Shown in pieces: positions 6,343-6,718 of a stretch of DNA of 6,718 bases (its first letter is position 1; every line of letters begins with the position of its first letter). The stretch covers positions 1 to 6,718 of the forward strand of contig SHBC01000061.1 of assembly GCA_004213025.1 (NCBI GenBank), written 5' to 3'. The notes beneath the pieces were generated by a model that was given only the letters and a program-made list of their open reading frames with translations, did no database searches and was not told the origin of the DNA. Source of the DNA: SAR116 cluster bacterium (GTDB lineage Bacteria > Pseudomonadota > Alphaproteobacteria > Puniceispirillales > Puniceispirillaceae). Both the position numbers and the translations under genes were made by a program.

Positions 6343-6718
6343 TCACAGACCGTATCGCGACAGGTGCGCGCGCTCAACCGCCAGTTCGACGGCCTCGTCA
6401 ACGGCCCGCGCCGCCACCGCGCCGCCAATTGCATGGCCAAAGGCACCGGGCAGCCCGCCAACCCCTCCAAACAGGCGTTTTTTCGGCTGGATCGAGAGCA
6501 AATCGACCGACTCGCCAAACCGTTCGGTCACCAGCCGCCGACATTCCCCGATGCCGTCAATCAGGCCAAGCTCAACCGCCTGCTGGCCGGTCCAGAAGGC
6601 ACCGCTGAACAGATCATCATGATCGCCGGTCAGCTTGCCACCACGCCGGTCGACAATATGATCGATGAATTGCCGGTGGATTTCCAGCTGCAGTGATTTC
6701 AGCCGCTCAACGTCGCGG
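6343..6718 (-). CDS. S49-family peptidase (SppA/SohB-like), C-terminal part
   Basis: The last 124 residues of a serine peptidase related to signal peptide peptidase SppA are visible. The gene runs off the right edge and ends at TGA 6345-6343. The family hallmark is LFSGAFWTGQQAVELGLIDG at partial residues 36-55, equivalent to the DGRVYxGxQAxxxGLVDELG block of SppA. It is preceded by DVERLKSLQLEIHRQFIDHI (2-21) and followed by a Gly-rich hydrophobic segment (about 82-102) and the C-terminus RAHLSRYGL. Enzymes of this family use a Ser-Lys dyad to cut membrane-embedded signal peptides or mis-localised membrane proteins. Both catalytic residues should lie upstream of the window edge and cannot be checked here. 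It precedes the Cys4 membrane protein gene by 56 bp on the same strand, so the two may be co-transcribed. S49 membership is firm; whether it is SppA, SohB or an alphaproteobacterial subgroup is open. Confidence 0.9.
   Translation of the reverse strand, partial: RDVERLKSLQLEIHRQFIDHIVDRRGGKLTGDHDDLFSGAFWTGQQAVELGLIDGIGECRRLVTERFGESVDLLSIQPKKRLFGGVGGLPGAFGHAIGGAVAARAVDEAVELAVERAHLSRYGL

Noticed and set aside
6303..6518. A 71-codon - strand frame overlapping the peptidase end
   Set aside because: It is a shifted reading of the S49 peptidase C-terminus, whose own frame has clear family motifs.

Overview
The window is GC-rich, densely packed chromosomal DNA from an alphaproteobacterium. The evidence is a cysteine-free ribosomal protein L31, a two-subunit glycyl-tRNA synthetase (separate glyQ and glyS), a bacterial-type pyruvate phosphate dikinase directly behind glyS, and an S49 peptidase with a small four-cysteine membrane protein upstream of glyQ. 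The family-level placement comes from remembered gene order and protein character, not from a database search, so I do not name a genus. I see no mobile element, tRNA, rRNA, CRISPR array or obvious horizontally acquired segment.

Layout: positions 1-182 hold the 3' end of rpmE (L31) on the + strand. Every other gene lies on the - strand and is read from right to left. In transcription order these are the C-terminal part of an S49-family peptidase (6718 to 6343, cut by the window edge), a 75-residue membrane-anchored Cys4 protein (6286-6059), glyQ (5969-5040), glyS (5047-2963) and ppdK (2955-277). rpmE and ppdK converge on a 94-bp gap that carries a perfect 28-bp palindrome with A and T flanks, which can serve as a terminator for both strands. 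The other gaps are 56 bp (peptidase to small protein), 89 bp (small protein to glyQ), an 8-bp overlap (glyQ/glyS) and 7 bp (glyS/ppdK). Nearly everything is coding and no gene-free stretch exceeds 100 bp.

How the genes fit together: GlyQ and GlyS form the heterotetrameric glycyl-tRNA synthetase that charges tRNA-Gly. Their overlapping reading frames suggest translational coupling. PPDK interconverts pyruvate and phosphoenolpyruvate and very probably shares the glyQS transcript, because its ribosome binding site lies inside the last codons of glyS. The S49 peptidase and the Cys4 membrane protein are envelope-associated and probably form a separate or read-through upstream unit. A weak promoter candidate and a short direct repeat lie just before glyQ.

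The region is mostly ordinary housekeeping DNA. I found no strong sign of an undescribed system. The points most worth a second look are the unexplained Cys4 membrane protein, the tight glyQS-ppdK linkage (both enzymes handle AMP and PPi), and the nested hairpins between rpmE and ppdK.
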